Shown here: piece by piece, positions 11,018 to 22,833 of the stretch
Position numbering within the stretch: the stretch's first letter is position 1
Layout of the letters: each line of letters starts with the position of its first letter
Source of the DNA: Maratus speciosus
Taxonomy: Eukaryota; Arthropoda; Arachnida; Araneae; Salticidae
Direction: 5' to 3'
NCBI GenBank assembly: GCA_963932465.1
Contig: OZ010786.1
Location: 443,040,619-443,104,618, forward strand
DNA: 64,000 nucleotides
Made by a program: the position numbers and the translations under genes
Notes under the pieces: generated by a model
The model's database searches: none
The model's input: only the letters and a program-made list of their open reading frames with translations
Told to the model about the DNA's origin: nothing

Positions 11018-12087
11018 GCTAGACCTTTTTATATTGAAATTGACAATAATTGGACGACGCTAGCCCAAGAAATAACGGAGATTAACTCCGAAAATCCTAA
11101 AATTGCTCTAAAAGGCGAACGCCTTGTTATTCAATGTAAATCCGATAATGACTTCAAAATAACGCAAAAATGGTTAGGGAAACCCCCCCCCCAAAAAAAA
11201 AAACAAAAAACCCTCTACTCTTGACGCCAGAGAGTTAAGACCCTAAAAAGTCTGCATAAGAGGCCTCCCATGTTACACTGACATCAAAATTAGAGAAGAA
11301 ATCTTTAAAAAGCATGGTTTTACAGTCACTAGGGCAGCCATGCTCAAAAATCGTAAAACAGGTCATACTATGCCACTGTACATAGTAAACGTTTTACCGC
11401 GTAAACAATTTGAGGAAATCTACCAAATTAATGTTATACACTACATTACGGTTAAAATAGAAGCTTTTACCAGTAAAAATAGAGTTAAACAATGTTACAA
11501 ATCTCAGGGTTATGGCGACACCCCAGAGGTCTGCGGCTATGACGCTAAATGCATAAAATGCGACGAGTTGCATCTAAGCAAAGCATGTCAACAAAAGGGT
11601 CGTATAACCCCCAAATGTGCTAATTGCGGACTAGGACATCTCTCTAATTACCGCGGTTGCCCTAAAAATCCTTATAAATTAGAAAAAAAACCCCGCAAAT
11701 CCTCAAATAATAGCGATAACCATGTTTCCAAAGAAACCCAACTCCTAGCAGAAATCCTGAAAGACTTTAATTATACCAAAAAAACGAAGACACAATGGAC
11801 CCTCAACTAGTTCTGAAATGTTAAACTCTGAAGATACAGATAACGAAACTGCAAACACCCTTTCCTCTCCTACTAATGAAAATTCCAATAACACTCAAAA
11901 TTTTCCCAATTCTTCTAAAATTCCTAAACGTTACTCTAATGCCATTCAAGAAATATTCAACACATTCAATGATATCAAAAAAGTTCTACAAATTACCAAA
12001 TTTATAAGCTGTATTAAAAATATCTCAACCCAAACCAAAAAACTTGATAACCCAATGCAAAAATTGATAGTCATAATCACCAGATAG
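10805..12087 (+). pseudogene. Jockey-type gag (ORF1) relic
   Basis: Plus-strand gag of a second non-LTR retrotransposon. N-terminal codons from 10805 run into a 44-base poly(A) at 10971-11014. After it come a block (EIDNNWTTLAQEI) and, past a C8/A11 homopolymer at 11188-11207, a conserved RGLPCYTDI-like motif. The frame 11340-11810 then carries three zinc knuckles: a degenerate CYKSQGYGDTPEVC (one Cys and the His lost), an intact CIKCDELHLSKAC and an intact CANCGLGHLSNYRGC. A further frame (11818-12087), Ser/Asn-rich, resembles the gag C-terminus. Gag packages element RNA. No endonuclease or RT follows within 1.5 kb. Confidence 0.8.
10971..11014 (+). repeat. Poly(A) tract inside gag relic
   Basis: An uninterrupted run of about 44 A in the middle of the gag relic, reading as Lys codons. 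It looks like expansion of an A-rich Lys stretch and would itself destabilise the frame. Confidence 0.9.
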
Positions 12088-13574
12088 TCATTGATAAACT
12101 CGCTAAACAACTTAACATTAACGAAGATTAACTCTTCTTCCCAGTTAAACTTTATTGCATTTTTCCATGTTCTGTTTTGTCCTGTTTTGTCATTAAAAAA
12201 AAATTAATTTCACGCTCTAAACTTGTTAACCCTTCTACTTTTTTGTCTTTTTATAACCTACCTTTTCCTTTATACTGTCTTTTCTACTATTTCCTTAGAG
12301 TTACCAGACTGGGCGGGCCCCGTCCTCTTTTTCTCGTATTTTACCTTTTGTATCTTTTGTTTTACTGTTCATTTAGTTTGATCCCTCCTCAATTTTATTT
12401 TTTTACCATTTTTCTTAATCTTTCATGTGTTTAATTAATTTTTCACTTTAATTTTTTCAATTTAAAACTTTTCCTGTTTCTCGAACTGCGTATAGCATTT
12501 TTATATTGAATTAAACTATTTTGTATAATGTCTGAAAAGAGTCTTTTTTTTAAACTGGGGCTTCCCTTTGGTAGCGTTTTCGCCTGTTTACGGACTGTCA
12601 GGTATGTTAGGATCTAATAGAACTTTTTTTTTTACCTCATTATGTTATACTAACATTTTAATTGTAAGTTTACTTACTCTTAAACTTTTATTTTTTGTGG
12701 CCACCTGCCGCGTCTAAACATTCTTTGATGTCTTCCATTGCATTGAAAAACACACTACTTCTATACCGGGTGTCAAGTTGCAAAGCAACTAGGAAATCCA
12801 AACATCAGATCACATTGTTCCATGGTCTTTTTTTTTAGTTATTTCTTTTAGGAATTAAAATGAAAAAGAAAGAAAAATACCCCCCCCCCTTTCTGTGTTT
12901 TCTCTCCTCGTGTAAATTAAATACGAGGCAAGCAATTTGTCATACGCCTTCTCACTGAGTGCCACAATCAATCACGTTCATTTATAGAAACCCGATATAA
13001 GTATTCGCCATGTTTCAAATTGTGCGCATCGGAATATTGAATTATATTGGGATACGGAAAGTTTTTTTTTTTATTCAGATAGCTTAATTTCTACCACTTT
13101 TTACATTGTAGTATTATCTCCCATATCTAATCTACCATTAATGAAGACGAATGTTATTATTATTTTTTTTAAATGTAATACAAATTTGATAAAAATTAAA
13201 TAAAAATGCAAGAGCAATCAAGTATTTAGAATTTAATAAGTTTCGTATGCTTCAAGTACTTTTTACCAGATTTCTCGTAAATTAATGTTCACCTTTTTTA
13301 ATAATAATAAAAAAAAGCTCTATCTTCACATATAGCTACCAGTACTTTACGAAATTTCTGGTACGAAAACACTTAATATCCCCTGAATACCTTGATGCGT
13401 ACGAACCCAGTTTAAGAAAAGCCCCAATTGTCATAACTGTCCGACATTTAGATCCTTTTTTAATAAAACTAATATTCTTAAAAATAACACCACTTTTAGA
13501 ATTATATTAATAATAAGAAAAGGAAAATCAAATATTTAAATGAAAAAGTATTTTTTACTGACAATTCCTGATAA
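12088..13574. other. Pyrimidine-rich, then AT-rich noncoding DNA
   Basis: 12130-12480 is strongly T/C-rich on the plus strand, plausibly 3' untranslated sequence of the gag element. A partial TACCGGGTGTC lies at 12764-12774. The segment 13007-13095 resembles 17790-17880 (GCCATGTTTCAAATTGTGC against GCCATGTTCCAAATTGTAC, then TATTCAGAT). No gene. Confidence 0.45.
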
Positions 13575-13771
13575 TTAACACTTAAAAGCGCCGGAAATTT
13601 CACAAGTTTTATAAAAATAATGTTCATCAGAGTTTTTATTTAAAGCTTTTTAAATTATTTATTAAAATTATTTTTGTGTGATATATATGATTAAGTCTAT
13701 TTAAAAAGAATTCTGATTCAGATTGAATTACACATATTTGGTAGCAGTCTAAGTGGCGCTTCTAGTGTTAA
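13575..13771. mobile_element. piggyBac-like MITE (TTAA)
   Basis: TTAA at 13575-13578 and 13768-13771. Inner ends TTAACACTTAAAAGCGCC and GGCGCTTCTAGTGTTAA are inverted repeats with a small indel. Length 197 bp, no coding. The ends resemble those of the 22625 element (CACTAGAAAG). Confidence 0.8.
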
Positions 13772-14000
13772 ATAAAACGCCTTACTTTAACTATAACGGC
13801 TTCCAACTTGTACAGTGTAACACAAAAATTTAATTGTAAATTTAATCTCCGAACAACGTGGAACAATGTAAACTGGTAGATGGACTTCCTAGTTGTGTGA
13901 CAATTTAGCATCCAGTATAGAAGTGATTCGTTTTAAGAGTGCATTAGGGAGCCTTAAAAAATTATATTTAAACGCGGCTGATAGCCACGAACAGAAAATA

Positions 14001-14236
14001 TTAACCCTTTCATTCCCATGGTAGAATACGTTCTAGAAATTACGTAGTTCAAAGAATCTGAATTTACACCAGAAAATTTCAATTATAAATTTCACTTTAT
14101 TTAAATACGGAACAGTCTGTTATTAAATAAAGCAAATATTGCTATTTTAATTTTCTGGTATGAATTTGAAATATCCGAATTAAAAAATCCATTAACATCC
14201 CGATATCATTTGGACTCGCTGGGAGTGATAGGTTAA
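14001..14236. mobile_element. piggyBac-like MITE (TTAA)
   Basis: TTAACCCTTTCATTCCCA at the left and TGGGAGTGATAGGTTAA at the right are imperfect inverted repeats flanked by TTAA (14001-14004, 14233-14236). An inner CACCAGAAAATTTCAATTATA-like block recurs in other copies of this group. Confidence 0.75.
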
Positions 14237-14288
14237 CTATTAAGAGTTAAGAAAAAGTATAATAATTAAGTTAAGAACTTAAGAGTAC

Positions 14289-14460
14289 TTAACCATTTGA
14301 GGGACAAGTAATTGCGTTTCTTTAATGTCGAATTGACACCGGAATCTCTAGAAAGATTTATTGCAAAATAAGGAAAAGCAATTTTACGATGGTTCCCTAT
14401 CAAAGTTAGAAAAGTAAAATTTAACAAAACTTTCCCGGTCAAAATCTTCATTAATCATAG
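14289..14460. mobile_element. Partial TTAA MITE
   Basis: Starts TTAACCATTTGAGGGACAAG and continues with a block (AATTGCGTTTCTTTAATG, then ACACCGGAAT) that is the reverse complement of the right ends of the copies at 53632 and 34076. The other end is not clear. Confidence 0.5.
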
Positions 14461-15039
14461 GTGGAATAAAATATATTCCAGGAAATGCAGTGCTCGAATT
14501 CCGAAATGCAATGATTAAATAAATCAAAAATTTATATTAAATTTTAGTGGTAACAGCAATTGTACTAGTTGACTTTTTTTTTTCTTTTTTAAGGAAAAAG
14601 AAAAAATATTTTCTCCTTCAGTTTATCTTTTTCCCTCACATAAATGGTTGTTCATTAAGTATGCGGCAAGTAATTTACCATATGCCTTCTTTAGCTTGAG
14701 AATCTTTTGCATCCAATTAAAAACTAGTTGGATGTGCCAATCCCAAAACTTTCTTCTATCTTATACATCTTAATATTTCAAAAACTAGTTACACATGTTA
14801 ATACTTCAATATCATTAGTTCAATATTATACCAACTTTGATTTTCATCTTAAATTCCTGCTTCAGTCATTTAAATGAACTAAAAACGAGTTAATCCATAT
14901 CATGATATTTCTTAAAATTAATAGTTTTTCCTTATTCTGTTGTTATCAGATGTTTGCCAATACCCGGGCTTAGCAGGAAGCGAGTTCCCGCGTTTGCACT
15001 TTTCGACTGTACAATAAAGAAAATGTCACAAATATCTCT
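14461..15039. other. AT-rich intergenic DNA
   Basis: Homopolymer runs near 14574-14610. No element or gene recognised. Confidence 0.45.
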
Positions 15040-17605
15040 ATTACAGTGCCCCCCCCCCCCCCTTCCGGCAGATTTTTTTTCAAATTCAGGAAGGACTTGT
15101 TTGCCATAGGCAGAAACGTACACAAAAAATTTGGTTCAATTCTATGCATCAATTTATACAATTTTCGAGGTACAATAATGAAAATGGTGCAGAGATCCAA
15201 TTATAGCGCCACCTTCTGGCGGTTTTTTTTCAAGTTCAGGGAAGACTTGCTAGCCATAGCCAGAAACATACAAAAAAAATTGGTTCAATTCTATGCATAA
15301 CTTCATACACTTTTCGATGGTAGAATAATGAAAATGGTACAGACATCGCAATTATAGCACCCCCTTCCGGAGAAATTTTTCCAAATTCAGGGAGGACCTT
15401 CGTGCCATGACCAAAAACAAACACAAAACATTTGGCTCAATTCTATGCATAACTTCATACACTTTTCGATGGTACAATATTCAAAATGGCACAAAAATCG
15501 CTATTACAGCGCCCCTTACCGGTGAATTTTTCCAAATTAAGGAAGGACCTGCTTGCCATAGCCAAGAACTTAAAATAAAAATTTGGTTCAATTCTATGCA
15601 TAACTTCATACACTTTCGGATGGTACAATATTCAAAATTGCACAAAAATCGCTATTACAGCGCGCCCTACCGGCGAATTTTTTTTCTAATTTCAGGGAGG
15701 ATCTGCTTGCCATAGCCAAAAACTTAAAATAAAAATTTGGTTCAATTCTATGCAGAAATTCATACACTTTTTGATGATACAATATTCAAAATCGCACACA
15801 AATCGCTGTTACAGCGCCCCCTACCGGCGAATTTTTTCCAATTTCAGGGAGGATCTGCTTGCCATAGCCAAAAACTTAAAATAAAAATTTGGTTCAATTC
15901 TATGCATAAATTAATACACTTTTGAATGATATAATATTCAAAATCGCACAAAAATCGCTGTTACAGCGCTCCCTACAGGCGATTTTTTTCCAAATTCAGA
16001 TAGGACCTACTTGCCATATTCAAAAACTTAAAATAAAAATTTGGTTCAATTCTATGCATAACTTCATACACTTTTAGATGGTACAATATTCATAATCGGA
16101 CATAAATCGCTGTTACAGCGCGCCCTACCGGCGAATTTTTTTCTAATTTCAGGGAGGATCTGCTTGCCATAGCCAAAAACTTAAAATAAAAATTTGGTTC
16201 AATTCTATGCAGAAATTCATACACTTTTTGATGATACAATATTCAAAATCGCACACAAATCGCTGTTACAGCGCCCCCTACCGGCGAATTTTTTCCAATT
16301 TCAGGGAGGATCTGCTTGCCATAGCCAAAAACTTAAAATAAAAATTTGGTTCAATTCTATGCATAAATTAATACACTTTTGAATGATACAATATTCAAAA
16401 TCGCACAAAAATCGCTGTTACAGCGCTCCCTACAGGCGATTTTTTTCCAAATTCAGATAGGACCTACTTGCCATATTCAAAAACTTAAAATAAAAATTTG
16501 GTTCAATTCTATGCATAACTTCATACACTTTTAGAAGGTACAATATTCATAATCGGACATAAATCGCTGTTACAGCGCCCCCTACCGGCGAATTTTTTCC
16601 AAATTCAGAGAGGACTTTCTTGTCATATCCAAAAACTTAAAATAAAAATTTGGTTCAATTCTATGCATAACTTCATACACTTTTAGATGGTACAATATTC
16701 AAAATCGCACAAAAATCGCTGTTACAGCGCCCTCTACCGGCGATTTTTTTCCAAATTCAGAGAGGACTTACTTGCCATATCCAAAAACTAAAAATAAAAA
16801 TTTGGTTCAATTCTATGCATAACTTCATACACTTTTAGATGGTACAATATTCAAAATCGCACAAAAATCGCTGTTACAGCGCCCCCTACAGGCGAATTTT
16901 TTCCAAATTCAGAGAGGACTTACTTGTCATATCCAAAAACTTAAAATAAAAATTTGGTTCAATTCTATGCATAACTTCATACACTTTTAGATGGTACAAT
17001 ATTCAAAATCGTACAAAAATCGCTGTTACAGCGCCCCCTACCGGCGATTTTTTCCAAATTCAGAGAGGACTTACTTGCCATATCCAAAAACTTAAAATAA
17101 AAATTTGGTTCAATTCTATGCTTAACTTCATACACTTTTGGATGGTACAATATTTAAAATCGCACAAAAATCGCTATTACAGCGCCCCCTACCGGCGATT
17201 TTTTTCCAAATTCAGAGAGGACTTAATTGTCATACCCAAAAACTTAAAATAAAAATTTGGTTCAATTCTATGCATAACTTCATACACTTTTAGATGGTAC
17301 AATATTCAAAATCGCACAAAAATGGCTGTTACAGCGCCCCCTACAGGCGAATTTTTTCCAAATTCAGAGAGGACTTACTTGCCATATCCAAAAACTTAAA
17401 ATAAAAATTTGGTTCAATTCTATGCGTAACTTCATACACTTTTGGATGGTACAATATTTAAAATCGCACAAAAATCGCTATTACAGCACCCCCTACCGGC
17501 GAATTTTTTCCAAATTCAGAGAGGATCTGCTTGCCATAGCCAAAAAATTAAAATAGAAATTTTGTTCAATTTTATGCATAACTTCATACACTTTTTGATG
17601 GTACA
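15040..17605 (+). repeat. Satellite array, unit about 152 bp, about 17 copies
   Basis: The unit carries TTGGTTCAATTCTATGCATA, then ACTTCATACACTTTT, ATGGTACAATATTC, AAATCGCTGTTACAGCG and CCCCCTACCGGCGAA, then TCAGAGAGGACTTACTTGCC. The leading copies (15040-15500) are the most diverged. 15.68-15.95 kb and 16.13-16.40 kb are almost identical over nearly two units with an offset of 457 bp (three units), so part of the array spread as a higher-order block. Repeated 62-codon open frames at 15737 and 16194 are a by-product. Confidence 0.9.
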
Positions 17606-17652
17606 ATGGCGACAGACAGACGGACAGACGGACACACGGACAGACAGACATT
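17606..17652 (+). repeat. (GACAGACG)-type simple repeat at array end
   Basis: GACAGACAGACGGACAGACG and related words directly follow the last satellite unit. The same motif occurs at 42917-42934 after a different sequence. Confidence 0.85.
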
Positions 17653-17740
17653 TTCTATAAATATGTTTTTTGGGATCTCTGACCCCTAAAACGTGTAAAC
17701 CTGTCGAAAACCGGAAGTCGAAAAAAATTTCGATTACAAT

Positions 17741-17769
17741 ACTTCCTTCTATTGAAGATAGAAGAAAGT
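17741..17769 (+). repeat. 12-bp hairpin closing the satellite element
   Basis: ACTTCCTTCTAT, loop TGAAG, ATAGAAGAAAGT: 11 of 12 stem pairs. It lies about 90 bp after the simple repeat, followed by AAAATC. A hairpin near a 3' end recalls Helitron-type termini, but the expected CTRR end is not seen. Confidence 0.6.
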
Positions 17770-18013
17770 AAAATCTTGGTTTAAATGTTCGTGCCATGTT
17801 CCAAATTGTACCCTTAGGAATATTTCCTTACATTAGGTTCCGGAAATGTGTTAGTTTTTTAAATCTATTTACTTATTCAGATTACTTAAATGTTATCTCT
17901 ATTAGCATATAATGTTCTAAATATAATATTCTCAGTTTAATTAATCTGATTTTTGACATTTTGACTAATTAGTCTTTTACCGATGTCCGAGAGTCAGTAT
18001 TTTAGGAAAGCAA

Positions 18014-18910
18014 TCTCTCTATTCTAAACGAGAGTAACTAACGTTGACACCGCCGCAGTAAATGAATTTTTTATGACATAGGATCTTTCTTTGCTAATAT
18101 TAAGAAAATTACAGCGCACAAAAATATGAAGTTTTACATTATTAGAGAGAAATGTTTGATAAACACGCTGAAGCAGACTGTTTTTAATACAAAGAATTAT
18201 TTTAAGAGATATTTAATGTTAAATTTGGTCGGTATTTTTCCATTAAAAAAGTTTTATGTGAGGAAAAACTATACATAGGAATTTAATAATGTTTTCTAAG
18301 GATATACATTAGAAGCTCCCGGTGTACAGTCTGTATTTTTTTTTTTCATTTGATATTTTTCTTTTTTGGGGGGAGGGGCGGGTTATTTCCATTTTAAATT
18401 AAAATTTCAGCCTTTCGAGTGTTATTTTTTACATATTTTAGAAAATGTTATTATTTTAATTTGTTACCAATTCTAAAAATAGCGCAAATAATAATATTTC
18501 CTTCAAATTAAAAATTTATTTACACGTGACTATTATAAAAAGAAAAAAAAACTTTCAAATTAGAATTACATCTTTACGTATTAAAAGTAGGGTAATATTG
18601 AAAATTATGTCATAAAAACTATATTTACACGTGAATATTAAAAGAGAAAGAAAATTTTAAAATAATAAATTCATTAATATGCGCTAAAAGACGTAAATGG
18701 AGCAAATTACGTCATATTTAAAATGACCAAATAATAATATTGACAAACAGTTTAATTTTAAAAATATATTTACACGAAATATTAATTCACACTTCTAGAT
18801 GATCTTTTAAACTATTGTTGTCTATTGTAAGGCCAGCGCAAATAATATTTTCTTCCTAAAAAAAAATGTATTTTTATGTGAATAGTAAAAAGAGAAAAAT
18901 AATAGTGATA
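18014..18910 (+). repeat. Dispersed repeat X, copy 1
   Basis: Aligns in the same orientation with 53857-54690 over roughly 850-900 bp, from AGTAACTAACGTTGACACCG through TGTTTGATAAACACGCTGAA and the GGATATACATT block. The copies are diverged with small indels. No coding and no clear ends. Confidence 0.7.
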
Positions 18911-18967
18911 TTGTACATTGGTTTAAGAAGGTCTTTGGAAATTTAATTTGCTTTATAAATTATAAAG

Positions 18968-20154
18968 ATACTAGCAGCCTTCGCCCGCTGCGCTGGTCGG
19001 TTTTTCTAAAGAAACCATGAATCATACGAAATATATTTGTGAATTTGATCATGCGTTTTAAAGCAATATGGACAGTTACCTGGTGTATCCAACCGAATTG
19101 CTAAAAGCAATATGAATGTCATTACGCTATTATATTTTTTATTTAGTCATACAAAATTTAGACTGTTAGGGACCAATTTTTTTAGTTGGTTCGTTAGTGT
19201 AGGATTCAGTAAAGAACGATAGAACAATATGTAATGTACTAAAAGCGTTCATGAAAAATTAGCAATGCAAGTCTCATCCGAATCTGTTAATTGGACTTAT
19301 TGAAAAGGCTGATCGTTTATAATAATTGGGTTCGCCTGATTCTAGAACTTTCATCTATAATTCTACAATCAAGCAACCTAACAATCAAGCAACCTAACAA
19401 CCAAGCAACATTAAGCAAATGATATGTGCTTTATACTAAAACATTCACTGAAAATTTAACTAACAGATCAAGTTCCATCGAAATCCACTTAGCAGAAACT
19501 TTTAAACTGGAAAATGTACCGAACCCTTCCCTGAAAATGATCTAATTAACAGTTTAAATCCCATAAAAATTCATTCAGCGGAACCTTTAAAAAAAGCAAA
19601 TCTTTCAAAATTGGGTTCATCTGATTTAGAACTTTCCCCATAATTATTTAACTAAGCAACGTAGAACGTTATGTTTTATACTAACATCTTTTTTGAAAAA
19701 AATATCTAACTAACAATGTAAGTCCCGTCAAAATCTATTCAGCAGAACTCAAGATATAAGAGGCCGGAATGAAATTTCTCTTTGCATTATATATATATTG
19801 AGATAGTTAAATATAACTTTCATAATCGCGTTAACCTGATTATATAACTCTCTGGGAGGTAGGGGTAGGTATATACCGCATCACTTTTGAATTTTTTAAG
19901 GAGCTCAGCTTAACTTCCATAACTATAGCATATATGCTCTCTAGTATACCCTCTCTCTGTAGCGTATATCTTTTCGTTACTGTACCACTGAGAACTTTTT
20001 CCGCATAGCTCCGTAACTAAACAACACAGAATTATATGATAAATATTGAAAAAATCCGTGAAATATTATCTAACTTAATGTGCATTTAATTAGTTGACTT
20101 GAAATCTTTCATAATCGAGTTCACCTAATTTTAGAACTCCCGTAGCAACTTATG
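18968..20154 (+). repeat. Old interspersed element with degenerate repeats of about 290 bp
   Basis: Begins ACTAGCAGCCTTCGCCCGCT, a GC-rich head common in arthropod interspersed repeats. The phrase GTTC(G/A)CCT(G/A)ATT followed by TAGAACT recurs near 19328, 19617 and 20118, with a weaker copy near 19828. Each is accompanied by AAGCAAC and CTAACTAACA blocks. The element probably resumes after the younger insertions and ends near 21660 (GGCTGCACGTTGATTAAT, then TATATATATAGATAT). Confidence 0.5.
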
Positions 20155-20530
20155 ACAAAAAAGTAATAAAAACTACAAAAAAAAAAATTAATAACTCAGA
20201 AACAAATTGAGATACAACTTTCAAACAAATTGCATTTAAAAGTACATTTTTTCTCTATACGACGATATAAAAAGTAATATTGTGAGATGTTTAGAAGTTT
20301 AAGAAATAAATTTCATTTAAAATTGGCCGTCAGATTTCTTGGAAATCTGACGGTGGAAAAGCCTTTTCCCGAACAGTCAATGAAATGCTTGGATAATACG
20401 TAAGCTTCAGGTGGATAATACGTACGAGTCGCAGGCGATTTCTGTCGCTTGCAATTTTTACGTGTAATAACACTATTAATGTTTAATTCATGGCGTACGT
20501 AATGTATGATCAACTCCGTGCTATATTTTA
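20155..20530 (+). repeat. Fragment homologous to the interior of the 43-47 kb hAT element
   Basis: Reverse complement of 46300-46705: AAAAAGTAATAAAAACTACA, the CCGTCAGATTTC hairpin, CCGAACAGTCAATGAAATGC, and ATGTATGATCAACTCCGTG all align. It has no terminal repeats of its own here. Confidence 0.7.
20327..20353 (+). repeat. Perfect 12-bp hairpin
   Basis: CCGTCAGATTTC, loop TTG, GAAATCTGACGG. The homologous site near 46510-46535 keeps only part of the stem. Confidence 0.9.
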
Positions 20531-20639
20531 TGTCTTAAATTTTCGTCTTTGAAAAAAATAATTTTCCAAATGGTTGTTGTAATTTGTTAAATTGCATTTA
20601 ATATTTAATTTAAAATATATCTTGGATACTCCATCGTGG

Positions 20640-20917
20640 ATATCAATATATCGTGGATATTCCATCTTGTGCTGCGTTTGTAGCCTTGCCAACATATAAT
20701 AGTGAGAAATTTTCCGAGCTAGGTATCGTTCCAAGTGGTTTAGTCGGTAGAACGTCAGTGCGCTATACTGATGGTCCGGGTTCGAGTCCCGGCTTGGAAT
20801 CTTTTTCACTATGTTGGCCTTTGCGCCTTTTAAGCAATTACTTTAAAATTTGATTTTCATTTATAATATTGTATGCAAGGCGAATGTTTCTCTCTGGAAT
20901 AATTTCCATGTATTAAT
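20640..20917 (+). repeat. tRNA-derived SINE, copy 3 (best preserved)
   Basis: The tRNA-like module 20729-20800 folds as a full cloverleaf. Acceptor TTCCAAG pairs with CTTGGAA (7 of 7). D stem GTTT/GAAC. Anticodon stem TCAGT/ACTGA. T stem CCGGG/CCCGG with loop TTCGAGT. Box A is TGGTTTAGTCGG and box B GGTTCGAGTCC. The anticodon loop GCGCTAT has C, not T, at position 33, and about 80 bp of conserved sequence precedes the tRNA part. Both argue for a SINE over a working tRNA gene. The tail ends near AATTTCCATGTATT. Confidence 0.8.
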
Positions 20918-21723
20918 AAATATTTTCTATTCAAAAAATAACAAATTAAAAAGTTTGCGAGATTATAATAAATACCATCATTAAAAATTCCTGCATAAAT
21001 ATATTCACGTTTAATAATTAGCAAATGTTAATGTGGGGCACAGTTTGCAATAAAAATCGTTTGCACGATTAGAGTTGAAAAAAATGGCGCGATACCATAC
21101 ATTTTGGCATGGTATCGCGACGAAAATTAGAACGAAAAATTACCACAGTTTTTAGTTTTTGAAGCCTTTGAATTTTTTTTTCTAATTGGCAAAGTTGTTT
21201 TTATTTAACCTTTTAAGTTGTTTTTAAAGGATTGGTTATAAAATTATTCAATTTCAATTTTTCCCCTTGCTATAGTAGCAGAATGAAAAGAATGAGCTTT
21301 TAGAAATTATCACTTGAAAAATTCAGGTTTTGGCGCCAAAGATAGTGCCAAATTATAAAAATATGAAATATCTCTCGAACTATTGGGCTTAAAAGAATTT
21401 AGTTAGTACCATTCGATTCAGCATACAAAAATACACCAAAATATGTTATCAATTGAAAAATAACTATGAAATCGGATTTTTAAGGAATTTTTTTAAAGTT
21501 CGTTCTCTTTTTTACCCCCCTTAGGGGTGGAATTTTGGAAAATCCTTTCTTAGCGGCACTCTATATCATAAGAAGTATTTTTACCCCGATTCTCAAGATT
21601 TTAGGTTCAGTAGTTTTGGCTGCACGTTGATTAATACAAAATCTAGTCTTTCTTTTATATATATAGATATCTTTTAAAATCATTATATTTCCGTTACAGA
21701 GCTTTAAAAGTATGACTTTCTTT
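20918..21723. other. AT-rich DNA with hairpin and old element end
   Basis: Holds the hairpin at 21088-21119 and the presumed 3' end of the old element that starts at 18968 (about 21600-21665, ending in a TA microsatellite). No coding. Confidence 0.45.
21088..21119 (+). repeat. 11-bp hairpin
   Basis: CGCGATACCAT, 10-base loop, ATGGTATCGCG. Perfect stem. Confidence 0.85.
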
Positions 21724-22490
21724 AAGGGGTCTCAGGACTCTTAAAATTAGAAAAAAGGAAAAAAAAAAGACCATTTTGAACATTTAATATCTTAAAATGT
21801 ATTTGATTTTAAGACACAATTTTAATTGGAATAAAATATATAAGTATGTTCTTTCATTTCATGTATTTAAAAAATTATAAGATGCAGAATTAGCATTTGC
21901 AAGGGGCTCCAAACTGTTAGACATTTGACGAGCAATAAATCGGCATAACAGCTTACGCGCACGATTACAAAATAAGTATTGCAACTAGAATGAAAATTTT
22001 GGTGCCTACTTATACCTCAGATTGTAATAATTACCCTGAACCTAAATAAATTTGTACTTAAAGCTTTTTTTATATTTTTAATACAAAGTTGTATTTAGGT
22101 AATGCAAAATTAAGAAAATTTCAACAGTATAATCACCTAAAAAAATATTGTATTGAACAATAAAAAGGAAATTTTAGGTTCAGTTTATACAGACTAACAT
22201 TAAACATACGTTTTGAAAATTTCATGAAAAAATATTCATAAGTTTTTGAGATATCGTGCGCGTTATGCCCAAAAACGTCATTTGGAGAAAAATGGCTTCA
22301 AAGTTTCCGAAACGACGCTTCACCTATTGAACGTGTATAAATGTAAAAGCCATAACTTCAGTTCTAAAAGGAATTTCAAGGAAACAATTATATCAAAATG
22401 TTCAGAAATGAATGGAGTTTAACATCTAAAAAAATTAAAATTTCGAAAATTTTAAACCTTTAAGAGTCCTGAGACCCCTTAACCATATTT
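21724..22490 (+). mobile_element. MITE Y, copy A (AAGGGGTCTCAGGACTCTT ends)
   Basis: Terminal inverted repeats AAGGGGTCTCAGGACTCTTA and TAAGAGTCCTGAGACCCCTT, 767 bp, no coding. Internally alignable along its whole length with the inverted copy at 24193-24943. The superfamily is not identified. Confidence 0.85.
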
Positions 22491-22624
22491 TCTTTTGTTC
22501 TAAACTACACGCAAATCTCAGTGGACGTTCATAGATGTAATTGTTTCTATGTTATCATTAATATTATTATTTTGCATTCCATGAATTGCGGAAATTTAAT
22601 CTCTTGAATCTGAAACTTTTTACA

Positions 22625-22833
22625 TTAACACTAGAAAGATGGCGAGCGGTCATTTTGACCGCTACCAAAAGAATAGATTGCTTTCCGAACCTGAAATTTT
22701 TTTATAAACCTAGTTTAAAAGGTAAAAAGGAAAAAAACTAGTTAAATAAATAAGTTAATTATTTAAAATAAAAATTCTGGTACGAAATATTTTTTATAAA
22801 TTTGAGTAAAATTCCCCGTCTTTCTAGTGTTAA
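22625..22833. mobile_element. piggyBac-like MITE (TTAA), type CACTAGAAAGA
   Basis: TTAACACTAGAAAGATGG at 22625 and TCTTTCTAGTGTTAA ending at 22833: a perfect 15-bp inverted repeat including TTAA. The end is close to the classical piggyBac end. The interior block (AATAAATAAGTTAA, then AAAATTCTGGT) is shared with the nested element at 52698-52905. Confidence 0.9.

Noticed and set aside
15737..16382. Two identical 62-codon open frames
   Set aside because: They lie in the satellite array and are identical only because of the 457-bp higher-order duplication; no coding signal.
17741..17769. Helitron 3' end
   Set aside because: The hairpin is suggestive, but no CTRR end, no TC start and no Rep/helicase coding were found.
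20729..20800. Functional tRNA gene
   Set aside because: Full cloverleaf, but C at position 33, conserved non-tRNA sequence on both sides and two other copies point to a SINE.
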